Of a stretch of 60,868 bases of DNA, positions 51,372 through 59,496 are shown one piece after another. Position numbers and translations under genes: made by a program. The stretch covers positions 1 through 60,868 of the forward strand of contig URDM01000006.1 in assembly GCA_900546575.1 (NCBI GenBank), written 5' to 3'. This DNA is from an uncultured Prevotella sp. GTDB taxonomy: Bacteria; Bacteroidota; Bacteroidia; Bacteroidales; Bacteroidaceae. The stretch's first letter is position 1. Every line of letters starts with the position of its first letter. The notes below the pieces were generated by a model. It was not told the DNA's origin and did no database searches. It saw only the letters and a program-made list of their open reading frames with translations.

Positions 51372-52460
51372 ATGAAAGAAACAGAAAATAACTATTGTGT
51401 CATACTTGCCGGAGGCAAGGGCCGCCGTTTGTGGCCGTGTTCGCGCGAAGAACGTCCCAAGCAATTTGTCGATTTCTTCGGCACGGGGCGCACGGCGCTG
51501 CAGCAGACTTACGATCGTTTTGCGCGCATATTGCCACCGGAGAACATCTTTGTTAATACTAATGAAGAGTATGCCGACCTTGTGCGCGAGCAGTTGCCTC
51601 AACTTGATGAAAGCCGAATGCTTGCCGAACCTATCCATCGCGGCACAGCTCCGAGTATGGCGTGGGCTACTCACCGCATCGTTCACATCAATCCTGAAGC
51701 CAATATCATTGTAACGCCAAGCGACCTTACCATCATCGGCGACGAACAGTTTAAGGAGTGCGTGGACCGTGCATTCTGTTTTGTGGCTGAGCACAAACGT
51801 GTGCTTGCCATGGGAGTGAAGCCTTCGCGTCCGGAACCAGGCTATGGATACATCCAAATGGGCGAAACCGAGTGTGACGGTGTGTTCAGCGTGCAGTCGT
51901 TTACGGAGAAACCCGAGCGCGACTTTGCCAAAATATTCATGGATAGTGGTGAATTTCTGTGGAACACGGGCATGTTCATAGCCAACGCAAACTGCTTGGC
52001 TGACTGCTTCCGTACTTTGTTGCCCGTAGTGCTGCGCAATTATGACGACACACATCCCGTCTTCGACTTCGAAGAGGAGAACCGCTTCGTCCACGACAAC
52101 TTCCCTTCGTATCCCAATGTGTCGCTCGATTCGGGCATACTTGAGAAGACTGATGGTGTATGTGTGATGCATTGCGACTTCGGATGGGCCGATCTCGGCA
52201 CATGGCACGGCATATACGAGGCGATGCACAAGGGCGAAGGCGATAATGTTGTGATAAATACTGACGTGGTGCTCGACAATGCCCGAGGCAACGTCATAAA
52301 GCTTTCGGACGGCCGACTGGCTGTAGTGAGTGGCATTGACAACTGCATCATTGCCGAAGAGGGCAATGTTCTGCTCGTATGTCGTAAGGAAGACTCGTCG
52401 TCGAACGTGCGACGGCTGACCAACGAGATACAAATGAAGAAAGGGGAGGGGTATATTTAA
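51372..52460 (+). CDS. manC: Mannose-1-phosphate guanylyltransferase
   Basis: Makes GDP-mannose from GTP and mannose-1-phosphate for glycan and capsule synthesis. 362 residues. The nucleotidyltransferase signature is ILAGGKGRRLWPCSREERPKQ (about 12-32), VTPSDLTIIGDEQF lies at about 116, and FTEKPERDFAKIFMDSGEFLWNTGMF at about 176-201 is the sugar-binding region. It lacks the C-terminal isomerase domain of bifunctional ManC. A near-match -7 element (TAACTTCG) is at 51301. It ends just before the GC-rich inverted repeat. Confidence 0.9.
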   Translation: MKETENNYCVILAGGKGRRLWPCSREERPKQFVDFFGTGRTALQQTYDRFARILPPENIFVNTNEEYADLVREQLPQLDESRMLAEPIHRGTAPSMAWATHRIVHINPEANIIVTPSDLTIIGDEQFKECVDRAFCFVAEHKRVLAMGVKPSRPEPGYGYIQMGETECDGVFSVQSFTEKPERDFAKIFMDSGEFLWNTGMFIANANCLADCFRTLLPVVLRNYDDTHPVFDFEEENRFVHDNFPSYPNVSLDSGILEKTDGVCVMHCDFGWADLGTWHGIYEAMHKGEGDNVVINTDVVLDNARGNVIKLSDGRLAVVSGIDNCIIAEEGNVLLVCRKEDSSSNVRRLTNEIQMKKGEGYI

Positions 52461-52477
52461 TAGATAAAAACATAAAA

Positions 52478-52622
52478 GCCCCACCCCCGGCCCCTCCCCC
52501 GCAGGGAGGGGAGTGATATGTACTATTTGCTTTTAACGTTAGTATAAACTAAGCGCTAAATTTATAAGCAAGTAAATCATACCGCTCCCCTCCCTGCGGG
52601 GGAGGGGCCGGGGGTGGGGCTT
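52478..52622. repeat. GC-rich inverted-repeat element (second copy)
   Basis: Arms 52478-52524 and about 52580-52622 are near-perfect complements (AGCCCCACCCCCGGCCCC and GGGGCCGGGGGTGGGGCT), around a 55-base AT-rich middle unrelated to that of the copy at 5639-5808. It lies between the convergent manC and HIT genes and probably acts as a terminator. Confidence 0.85.
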
Positions 52623-52669
52623 TTGTTTGGGGTAGGGCTTCTGTTGTGGTAGGGCTTCTGTTTTATTCT

Positions 52670-53068
52670 TTACTCTTTCACAAACTCTGCGTATATCTTG
52701 TCCGCAATCTCCTGCATCTCCTCAGCCTCAAGCTTAAGCTTGGGATTGCTGAACAGCATGTCCTTCTCCGACTGCATAGGGATGAGGTGGATGTGGGCGT
52801 GTGGCACTTCCAGTCCGAGCACCGCCTGGCCAACCTTGATGCATGGGAATGCGCGCTTGATAGCCACAGCCACTTTCTTGGCGAAAACCTGGTATTCGGC
52901 TATCTCGTCGTCGTCCATGTCGAAGATATAGTCTACTTCGCGGCGCGGAATTACGAGGGTATGACCCTTCACCAATGGGTTGATGTCGAGAAAAGCATAG
53001 AACTTGTCGTTCTCGGCGCACTTGTAGCTGGGTATCTCGCCAGCTGCGATTTTTGAGAAAATATCCAT
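52670..53068 (-). CDS. HIT family hydrolase
   Basis: Nucleotide phosphoramidase or dinucleotide hydrolase of the histidine-triad superfamily, 132 residues. It starts MDIFSKIAAGEIPSYKCAEN, with FLDINPLVKGHTLVIPRR (about 26-43) and the triad VPHAHIHLIPM (about 95-105, His-x-His-x-His). Hint-like proteins act on AMP-lysine type adducts; the natural substrate is unknown. It lies 99 bases after greA on the same strand and may share its transcript. Confidence 0.92.
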   Translation of the reverse strand: MDIFSKIAAGEIPSYKCAENDKFYAFLDINPLVKGHTLVIPRREVDYIFDMDDDEIAEYQVFAKKVAVAIKRAFPCIKVGQAVLGLEVPHAHIHLIPMQSEKDMLFSNPKLKLEAEEMQEIADKIYAEFVKE

Positions 53069-53167
53069 ATCTTTAAAGTTTTAATGAGTATTCCAAGCGG
53101 TGATTGATACCGCTCCTGGCAGTGTAGAAGCCACTTTCAGCAGCGTAGAAGCCACCCTCTGCGACTT

Positions 53168-53635
53168 TTATTCCACTGTGATTTTGTCGATACGCAAGTG
53201 TATTGTGCCGCGTGGAATCTTGATTTCCACCTCGTCGCCCACCTTATGGTTGAGCAGTCCCTGTGCGATTGGGGTTGTGATAGAGATCTTGCCCTCGCGC
53301 AGATTGGCCTCGCTCTCGCTCACGATGGTGTAGGCCATCTTAGCCTTGTTTGCCAGATTGGTCATCTCCACCTTTGAGAGAATCTGTACAGAATCGGTGC
53401 TCAGACGCGACGGATCTATAATCTTGGCCTCAGAGATGGCCACCTTGATGCGATTGATCTTCTCCTCAAGATGAGCCTGAGCCTCCTTGGCGGCATCATA
53501 CTCTGCATTTTCGCTAAGGTCGCCTTTGTCGCGTGCCTCTGCGATGGCGGCCGATGCCTTTGGGCGCTCTACTGTTTCGAGCTGTTTTAGTTCGGCTACG
53601 AGCTTGTCGTAACCTTCTTGTGACATGTAAGCCAT
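53168..53635 (-). CDS. greA: Transcription elongation factor GreA
   Basis: Binds RNA polymerase and stimulates cleavage of backtracked RNA. 155 residues. An N-terminal coiled coil (about 1-75) carries the tip motif RDKGDLSENAEYDAAKEAQA with the acidic pair (Asp/Glu near 40-44). The C-terminal FKBP-like domain holds ITTPIAQGLLNHKVGDEVEI (about 118-137). It is preceded by a leader of about 190 bases with a terminator hairpin. Confidence 0.95.
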   Translation of the reverse strand: MAYMSQEGYDKLVAELKQLETVERPKASAAIAEARDKGDLSENAEYDAAKEAQAHLEEKINRIKVAISEAKIIDPSRLSTDSVQILSKVEMTNLANKAKMAYTIVSESEANLREGKISITTPIAQGLLNHKVGDEVEIKIPRGTIHLRIDKITVE

Positions 53636-53658
53636 AATTGAAAAATTTGATTAAATTA

Positions 53659-53824
53659 TTATTTTGTTTTTTCGAAAGGCAATAAAAAAAACAAGAATTC
53701 CGACATTTGTCCTGCTGTCGGAATTCTCATTTTCCTTTTGCTCTAAAGTTAATATCTTGACTTTAGCAGTGCCTGCCTGATGGTGTTAGTATTTGGCTGC
53801 ACTCCGTATGTATAGTCTGTGGAT
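53659..53824 (-). ncRNA. greA leader with intrinsic terminator, or a separate small RNA
   Basis: From the predicted start near 53824 the minus strand reaches a hairpin (AGAATTCCGACA/TGTCGGAATTCT, 53694-53727) followed by TTGTTTTTTTT. A 23-codon open frame (MRIPTAGQMSEF..., 53659-53730) crosses the hairpin and ends 23 bases before greA. It could be an attenuator controlling greA or a small RNA of about 130 bases. Confidence 0.5.
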
Positions 53825-53830
53825 GTTTTG

Positions 53831-53862
53831 CAAAGTTAGACATTTAAATCCATATAAACAAG
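53831..53862 (-). promoter_or_regulatory. Promoter of the greA transcript
   Basis: Minus strand CTTG (53859-53862, one mismatch to TTTG), 20 bases, TAACTTTG (53831-53838). It puts the start near 53824, about 190 bases ahead of greA. Confidence 0.6.
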
Positions 53863-53944
53863 ACTTTCAGCGGAAAAACTTGTTTTTACGCTTTGTAACA
53901 TATTCAAAACAATCAAAAAATGGTATTAACAAACGGTAAATGAT

Positions 53945-53975
53945 TTTGGGCAGCGCATCCTTTTTCATATCTTTG
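53945..53975 (+). promoter_or_regulatory. Promoter of the small secreted protein gene
   Basis: TTTG (53945-53948), 19 bases, TATCTTTG (53968-53975): a full match ending only 5 bases before the ATG at 53981, so the transcript is almost leaderless. Confidence 0.75.
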
Positions 53976-53980
53976 TGCTC

Positions 53981-54457
53981 ATGAAGAGATTGTTTTTGGC
54001 ACTTGTGCTTTACATATGCACAGCGTCGGTACGTGCACAGCATCACATTGTCATTGCCGACATGGACACACGGCTGCCCCTTACGGGTGCAATCGTGTCG
54101 ACAGATGCGGGCGAACGTGCCGTAAGCAATCACAAGGGGGTCGTCACTCTGGAGCGGGCATCGCGCAGTGCCACCGTGTCGGCTAAGAATTATATGCAGC
54201 GCCGTGTAGGCATTGCCGACCTGGCACGCGACACCGTCATGCTCATTCCGCAGGAAGTGGTGCTCGACAATGTAGACGTCACAGCCCCGAAGCTGGGCTT
54301 CGACATGCAGAAGGCGCTGCGCTCGGTCAAGGAGAACGCCAAGCTCAACGAGCAGGCCCGCAAGGGTTTTGACATGCTCGGCGTGTTCTCGCTGATGTTT
54401 CCGTCGAAGAAGAAGTCGCGTGCCGACAAGATAAAGAAGATACTCGAACACTATTAG
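53981..54457 (+). CDS. Small secreted protein with carboxypeptidase-regulatory-like domain
   Basis: 158 residues from MKRLFLALVLYICTASVRAQ (signal peptide cleaved after RAQ). Residues about 20-90 look like a CarboxypepD_reg-type beta-sandwich (VIADMDTRLPLTGAIVSTDA, SATVSAKNY), the module that starts SusC proteins, but no barrel follows. The tail (about 105-158) is a basic helix ending KKKSRADKIKKILEHY. Function unknown. The promoter ends 5 bases upstream. Confidence 0.7.
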   Translation: MKRLFLALVLYICTASVRAQHHIVIADMDTRLPLTGAIVSTDAGERAVSNHKGVVTLERASRSATVSAKNYMQRRVGIADLARDTVMLIPQEVVLDNVDVTAPKLGFDMQKALRSVKENAKLNEQARKGFDMLGVFSLMFPSKKKSRADKIKKILEHY

Positions 54458-54505
54458 TCATCAATCAAATCATCAAATATAAATCTATTGTAAAGTATTG
54501 AACGT

Positions 54506-55099
54506 ATGAAGATTCTACCAGCCAATCCAACGCATGCCGCCGACATCGCGCGGCTCATCATTACAGCTATGACCGACGATTGTTGCCAGTTTCTTGTAGG
54601 GCCCGGGCACACGCTCGAAGATTTCCACAACACAATGCTCCGACTCGTGCTTATGGACGACTCGCAGTACAGTTGGCGCAACGCCTTTGTGGCTGTCGAT
54701 GATGAGGCCAGTCCAGACGACCTGGAGCACGCACCCGTAGCAGGTGCCATTGTGGGATATGACGGCAAGGATCTGCACCGTCTGCGCTGCCGATTCCAGG
54801 AGGCTGCCATGGCTGACTGGCAAATGGACTACTCGAATATGGACGACGAGACTGCCGAGGGCGAATTCTATCTCGACTCGCTCGCCGTATATCCGCACTA
54901 TCGCAAGCGCGGCATTGCCTCGCAACTGCTCAACCGTTTTATCAGTCATGCTGCCAGTCTCGGACTGCCTGCTGCTCTGCTCGTTGACAAGGGCAACCCT
55001 TCTGCCGAGCGTCTGTACACCTCGTTGGGATTTGAATATTGCAACGATGCAACGTGGGGCGGACACGCCATGCGGCATCTTGTGCATAAGTTGAAATAG
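54506..55099 (+). CDS. GNAT family N-acetyltransferase
   Basis: Acetyl-CoA-dependent acetyltransferase; substrate unknown. 197 residues from MKILPANPTHAADIARLIIT. The acetyl-CoA motif is YLDSLAVYPHYRKRGIASQLLNR (about 125-147), where the RKRGIAS loop binds the pyrophosphate. The motif B region is LLVDKGNPSAERLYTSLGFE (about 162-181). The middle part (about 30-95) is longer than in minimal GNATs. It lies 48 bases after the small secreted protein gene and is probably in its operon. Confidence 0.88.
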   Translation: MKILPANPTHAADIARLIITAMTDDCCQFLVGPGHTLEDFHNTMLRLVLMDDSQYSWRNAFVAVDDEASPDDLEHAPVAGAIVGYDGKDLHRLRCRFQEAAMADWQMDYSNMDDETAEGEFYLDSLAVYPHYRKRGIASQLLNRFISHAASLGLPAALLVDKGNPSAERLYTSLGFEYCNDATWGGHAMRHLVHKLK

Positions 55100-55130
55100 A
55101 GGTATATTTCTGCTAAAAAACAAAAGGACT

Positions 55131-55227
55131 CCTTTTGGCTTGCAAAAGGGGTCCTTTTGGTGTGTAAAAGGGGTCCTTTTAGAGTGCAAAAGGACTACAT
55201 TTGGAGTGCAAAAGGAGTCCTTTTTTA
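55131..55227. repeat. 22-bp-period palindromic module array (array 4)
   Basis: Modules: AAAAGGACTCCTTTT, AAAAGGGGTCCTTTT, AAAAGGGGTCCTTTT, AAAAGGACTACATTT, AAAAGGAGTCCTTTT. Spacers: GGCTTGC, GGTGTGT, AGAGTGC, GGAGTGC. First and last modules are reverse complements. It starts about 30 bases after the GNAT stop. The last two modules fall in the 298-bp target duplication and therefore recur at 57158. Confidence 0.9.
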
Positions 55228-55485
55228 AATGTTGAGTGTTGAATGTTGAGTGTTGAATGTGTAGGGTGTTGAATGCTGAATGTATATAATGTTGAATGTC
55301 AGGCGTTTAGCGCTCAATGAATTCCTTTAGTTGTGGAAGCAGCGACAAGGCTTTTTCCACTCCTGTTTCGTACACTCTCCTCATCTTGTCTTCCTTCAGG
55401 CTAAGTCGGCCGATGTCCAGTTTCTCGTCGGGACAGATAAGGAAGATGTCGCCCTTCTGCTGTTCGGAGCGTATATAATCCAGCT
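55188..55485. repeat. 298-bp target duplication of the IS element, left copy
   Basis: Identical by eye to 57158-57455. It carries the last two modules of array 4, a run of GTTGAGTGTTGAAT repeats and, on the minus strand (55307-55485), an orphan copy of the last 59 codons of the patatin gene. The gene fragment has no start and is not expected to be expressed as such. Confidence 0.9.
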
Positions 55486-55546
55486 CCTGACTTCGTCACT
55501 CAAAAAATACGTATTTCATAACTGGTTGATAAACAATATTTTGTAT

Positions 55547-55578
55547 TTTCGTGTCACCTAATATTAGGTGACACGAAA
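55547..55578. repeat. Perfect 32-bp palindrome inside the IS left end
   Basis: TTTCGTGTCACCTAAT joined to its exact complement ATTAGGTGACACGAAA, ending 12 bases before the transposase ATG. The half-site GGTGACACGA also occurs at the right end (57135-57144). It may bind transposase or stop transcription entering from outside. Confidence 0.8.
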
Positions 55579-55590
55579 TGTATTTTAACT

Positions 55591-57147
55591 ATGTTTGTCC
55601 GTAAAAAGAAATATTCATCTGGCAATATCGGAGTTATTGTTGTTGAGAAAATCGGTGGCAAGATGAAGGAACTTGCCACAATTGGTGTTGCATATAATGA
55701 AGATGAGGTCGAAAATCTTGTCTATGAAGCAAAAGAATGGATTTCTAAGGAAGAGTCCCGCCGTCATCCCCAACTCGATTTGTATGGTGAAGAACGTGAG
55801 GCTTGTGACCGTGAGCGAGAAGAAGTCCGTCGCGTTCTGTCCAATGTCAGCAATATTCTTCTCAACGGATGCGACCTGATATTGGACAGAACGTTTGACA
55901 GGATTGGTTTCAATCGTATTGACGATGATGTGTTCCGCAAGCTTGTAAAGGCTCGTTTAGCATATCCAACGAGCAAGGCTGCTACGGTGGAATATTTGAA
56001 AAACCACTTTGACGAAGATGTGGATCTCTCAAAAATCTACCGCTATCTTGACAAGCTTAGCGACCATCAGCACGAAATCGTACAGGACATCAGCGTGCGC
56101 CATACTGCAAAACTGTTCGGTGGAAATATCGGTGTGTTGTTCTATGATGTCACCACACTTTACTTTGAAGCGGATTATGAGGACGACTTGCGCAAGACAG
56201 GCTTCTCAAAGGAGGGACGTCACAGTAATCCTCAGATCATACTCGGCCTGCTTGTTAGCCTTGGCGGCTATCCGCTTGCCTATTGCATCCATGAGGGCAA
56301 CAAATATGAAGGCCACACGATGCTGCCGACGATAAACGAGTTTGTAAGCAAATACGGTTTGGAAAATTTCGTTGTGGTGGCTGACTCCGGTCTTATGAAC
56401 AATGCAAATATTGCGGAACTTGAGGCTCACGGCTACAAGTATATAATAGGTGCGAAGATAAAGAATGAAAGTCAGGAAGTCAAGAACTGGATACTGGAAC
56501 AGCCCAAGCGCGACTGCCAGATGGTTGAATATGACAAAGGAGGCGGCCGTCGGCTCTTGGTCGGCTATACAGATGACCGTGCAAAGAAAGATGCCTATAA
56601 CCGAGAGAAGGGAATACGCAGGTTGGAAAAGGCATACAAGCATGGTGCGCTCACTAAAGGCAATATCAACAAAAGAGGTTACAATAAGTTTTTATCCATG
56701 GATGGTGAGGTGAAAGTCGCCATCAATTATGATCGTGTAGCTGATGACTCCAAATGGGACGGCCTAAAAGGATATCTCACCAATACGGATATACCAATAC
56801 AGGATGTATACACAGCATATCACAACCTTTGGCACGTAGAACGGGCTTTCCGTATAGCCAAATCAAAGATAGAGATACGACCCATGTTTCACTTTACACG
56901 CAAACGCATCGAGGCTCATATATGCATCTGCTTTGTGGCTTTGAAAGTATACAAGGAATTGGAGCGCATGCTGAAAGTCTCAGAGATTAAAATGAGCGTA
57001 GACAAGGTGCTTGCATTGGCTAAGACAATCACAACCATACAAATTAAGCTACCTTTGAACAAGGAGGTTTATACCCAAACAATGCTGATGGCAAGGCATC
57101 AGAAAATCGCCAAACTCTTTGACGAAGATTTTTGGGTGACACGATGA
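55591..57147 (+). CDS. IS1634-family (IS4-like) DDE transposase
   Basis: 518 residues, full length and uninterrupted. The DDE core: first Asp in VLFYDVTTLYFEADY (about 190), second in FVVVADSGLMNNANI (about 265), and Glu in YHNLWHVERAFRIAKSKIEI (about 417-436) with the YREK-like R and K residues. The C-terminal helix AHICICFVALKVYKELE is usual for the family. The stop falls within the right terminal repeat, ten bases before the IS end. It appears functional. Confidence 0.93.
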   Translation: MFVRKKKYSSGNIGVIVVEKIGGKMKELATIGVAYNEDEVENLVYEAKEWISKEESRRHPQLDLYGEEREACDREREEVRRVLSNVSNILLNGCDLILDRTFDRIGFNRIDDDVFRKLVKARLAYPTSKAATVEYLKNHFDEDVDLSKIYRYLDKLSDHQHEIVQDISVRHTAKLFGGNIGVLFYDVTTLYFEADYEDDLRKTGFSKEGRHSNPQIILGLLVSLGGYPLAYCIHEGNKYEGHTMLPTINEFVSKYGLENFVVVADSGLMNNANIAELEAHGYKYIIGAKIKNESQEVKNWILEQPKRDCQMVEYDKGGGRRLLVGYTDDRAKKDAYNREKGIRRLEKAYKHGALTKGNINKRGYNKFLSMDGEVKVAINYDRVADDSKWDGLKGYLTNTDIPIQDVYTAYHNLWHVERAFRIAKSKIEIRPMFHFTRKRIEAHICICFVALKVYKELERMLKVSEIKMSVDKVLALAKTITTIQIKLPLNKEVYTQTMLMARHQKIAKLFDEDFWVTR

Positions 57148-57157
57148 CGAAGTCAGG

Positions 57158-57455
57158 AAAAGGACTACATTTGGAGTGCAAAAGGAGTCCTTTTTTAAAT
57201 GTTGAGTGTTGAATGTTGAGTGTTGAATGTGTAGGGTGTTGAATGCTGAATGTATATAATGTTGAATGTCAGGCGTTTAGCGCTCAATGAATTCCTTTAG
57301 TTGTGGAAGCAGCGACAAGGCTTTTTCCACTCCTGTTTCGTACACTCTCCTCATCTTGTCTTCCTTCAGGCTAAGTCGGCCGATGTCCAGTTTCTCGTCG
57401 GGACAGATAAGGAAGATGTCGCCCTTCTGCTGTTCGGAGCGTATATAATCCAGCT
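57158..57455. repeat. 298-bp target duplication of the IS element, right copy
   Basis: Starts AAAAGGACTACATTTGGAGT directly after the IS and ends AATCCAGCT. It supplies the true 3' end of the patatin gene (57277-57455) and repeats part of array 4. Confidence 0.9.
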
Positions 57456-58161
57456 GTTCGTTGTACATGACGTGTCGTATTGACATCAGTTCAGCCACCT
57501 TCGGATATTTCTTCAGAAACATCTTCATAGCCAGTCCTACGTGCGCCTTCTTCTTGTAGTAGTCGGCTGGCTGTGTCAGTATCACCACATTCTTTCGGTA
57601 ACCTTTCTGTTGAATGAACTTCAGGGGGATGCTGTCGGTTATACCTCCGTCAAGATAGTGGCGCCCCTCAATCTCTACCGGACGCGCAAACACCGGCATT
57701 GAGGCAGAAGCCTGCATCCATCTGAGTCCTATTCCGTCGGCGTCGTCTATCTCGTGATATACGGGCCGACCCTCGTCTATGTCAGTACACACGGCATAGA
57801 ACCTCATGGGGTTCTCACGGTAAGCCTGAAAGTCCATCGGGTCGTACTCGTGCGGCAGCAGATGGTAGGAGAAATGCTCGTTGACATAATTGCCGGTGCG
57901 CAACAGCGACCTCCAGCTCATATACTCCGGATTGTCCTTGAATCTGATATTGTATCTCAATGCTCTGCCAGGCTGGTTCGACTTGTAGTTGCAGCCGAAC
58001 AACACGCCAGCCGAAACGCCTACTGCGGCATCGAGCTTGATGCCGTTCTGCATGAATACGTCAAGTACGCCGCTTGTGAACATTGCCCTTAAGCCTCCTC
58101 CTTCAAGAACGAGACCTACGGAAGACGGTGAGGGTGGGGTGGTGATATACTCCTTTGTCAT
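57277..58161 (-). CDS. Patatin-like phospholipase
   Basis: Serine lipid acyl hydrolase of the patatin fold, cytoplasmic by sequence (no signal peptide). 294 residues. Oxyanion loop LVLEGGGLRAMFTSGVLD (about 17-34), nucleophile GVSAG (Ser about 50) and the catalytic Asp in YLDGGITDSIPLKFI (about 171). The C-terminal part contains the usual EKALSLLPQLKEFI helix. The IS inserted near the 3' end, but the 298-bp duplication restored the reading frame, so the gene is intact. Substrate unknown. Confidence 0.92.
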   Translation of the reverse strand: MTKEYITTPPSPSSVGLVLEGGGLRAMFTSGVLDVFMQNGIKLDAAVGVSAGVLFGCNYKSNQPGRALRYNIRFKDNPEYMSWRSLLRTGNYVNEHFSYHLLPHEYDPMDFQAYRENPMRFYAVCTDIDEGRPVYHEIDDADGIGLRWMQASASMPVFARPVEIEGRHYLDGGITDSIPLKFIQQKGYRKNVVILTQPADYYKKKAHVGLAMKMFLKKYPKVAELMSIRHVMYNEQLDYIRSEQQKGDIFLICPDEKLDIGRLSLKEDKMRRVYETGVEKALSLLPQLKEFIER

Positions 58162-58372
58162 ACTTATCCGGATATTACGATGTGTGGTTTATTCAAAAAA
58201 CTTGATTCAGCCAGTAAAATTAGCAATAGTAATCGTAACGGCGCATGCAATAAATGTTAAATGGATTGTACTGTTCCGTAATCTCACATTTTTTGCGAAC
58301 AATAAGGTTAGCCGATAGGATGTTTTGCTGTAATTTAGCAACATATATATTAATATGTAGGCAAGTCGATTA

Positions 58373-58401
58373 TTTGTTTCGGATAATTTGCTGTACCTTT
58401 G
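58373..58401 (+). promoter_or_regulatory. Promoter of the glycosyltransferase pair
   Basis: TTTG (58373-58376), 17 bases, TACCTTTG (58394-58401). It lies almost on the start codons at 58405/58411, so the leader is nearly absent. The rest of 58162-58372 has no gene. Confidence 0.65.
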
Positions 58402-58410
58402 CAGATGTTT

Positions 58411-59460
58411 ATGAAACAGGACAAGACCATATCAGTAGTAATGTGCACCTACAACGGTGCGTCACGCCATCTGCGCGAACAGCTCGACTCGATATTCGCA
58501 CAGACGTTGCTGCCCGGCGAGATAGTAGTGCAGGACGATTGCAGCACCGACGACACCATGGAGGTGCTGCGCGAGTATGCCGACCGTGCGCCCGAGGGCG
58601 TGGCGATGCGCATCGTTCAGAACACGGCACAGATGGGCATCAACGCCAACTTCTTCTCTGCCATGCGGCGGGCGGAGGGCGAACTGATTGCCGTGAGCGA
58701 CCAGGACGACATCTGGATGCCTACCAAACTGGAGGAGCAGCGCGACGCTATAGGCTCGCGCATGATGTGCGTGTGCCGTTCGGAGCCTTTCTCCGACTCG
58801 GGAGCCGAGATACGTTTCGACCGCCGCACGCCCAACTGCAACCTCATACGTCTGTTCTACGCCTCGATGATGGGCCACTGCCAGATGCTGCGCCGACAAC
58901 TGCTCGACGTGATTCCTACCGAACAGGAACTGCCCGAGATTTACCGCCGCACGTGCTACGACGTGATGACAGCCACAGCCGCTGCCGCATTGGACAGCAT
59001 TGTGCTGATAGACCGCCTGCTGGTGAAGCAGCGCCGATATGAGCAGGCTGCCACTTATGTGCGCGTAGACCATCATCGTGTGCGCCGTGCCGACAACGCT
59101 CTGTATATGATATGGTATGGCGTGTGCAACTACCGGCGTGTGAAGCCCTGGATGAACGCCCACTTTGCCGCACGACGCGACTTCCTGGAGTGGGTGTGGC
59201 GCAAGTCGATGACAGCCCATTGCGAGGCTCCGGGCAGTATGCCTACAGCCGACAACCGCATCTTTGCCGACGGAATCCGATTGCTGCACAATGAGTGTCG
59301 ACGCGGACTGACGGCACTGCTGGGCATTGAGCGCTATTACATAAAATACCGCCACACGCTGTTCTATACTCGCGAGAAGGACCCCGTGGCTCTGCTGCGC
59401 GCCATGGTGCATCCGTTCATGCAGATATACAACTACCGCTATCTTGCCCAGCGCCAGTAG
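58411..59460 (+). CDS. Glycosyltransferase family 2
   Basis: Transfers a sugar from a nucleotide donor, probably to a cell-surface glycan. 349 residues. The GT-A core is in ISVVMCTYNGASRHLREQLD (about 6-25), IVVQDDCSTDDT (about 39-50) and the DXD-like AVSDQDDIWMPTKL (about 92-105). The C-terminal half is helical and similar to GT2 proteins of O-antigen or capsule loci. ATGs at 58405 and 58411 are both possible; the second is chosen because the promoter is so close. The second transferase follows after 36 bases. Confidence 0.85.
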   Translation: MKQDKTISVVMCTYNGASRHLREQLDSIFAQTLLPGEIVVQDDCSTDDTMEVLREYADRAPEGVAMRIVQNTAQMGINANFFSAMRRAEGELIAVSDQDDIWMPTKLEEQRDAIGSRMMCVCRSEPFSDSGAEIRFDRRTPNCNLIRLFYASMMGHCQMLRRQLLDVIPTEQELPEIYRRTCYDVMTATAAAALDSIVLIDRLLVKQRRYEQAATYVRVDHHRVRRADNALYMIWYGVCNYRRVKPWMNAHFAARRDFLEWVWRKSMTAHCEAPGSMPTADNRIFADGIRLLHNECRRGLTALLGIERYYIKYRHTLFYTREKDPVALLRAMVHPFMQIYNYRYLAQRQ

Positions 59461-59496
59461 GCAATGGGGCAAAAAAACACGGAAAGAAAGAATAAA

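Larger units (their letters stand above)
55486..57157 (+). mobile_element. IS1634-family insertion sequence, complete
   Basis: 1672 bp bounded by terminal inverted repeats CCTGACTTCGTCA (55486-55498) and TGACGAAGTCAGG (57145-57157), with one transposase gene. It is flanked by 298-bp direct repeats. Long, variable target duplications are a known peculiarity of IS1634, so the flanks support the family call. A perfect 32-bp palindrome lies between the left end and the gene. Confidence 0.92.

Noticed and set aside
51339..52484. 381-residue antisense open frame over manC
   Set aside because: Shadow frame with no domain; it also runs into the inverted repeat.
55307..55485. Independent small gene at the left of the IS
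   Set aside because: It is the duplicated 3' end of the patatin gene within the 298-bp repeat and has no start.
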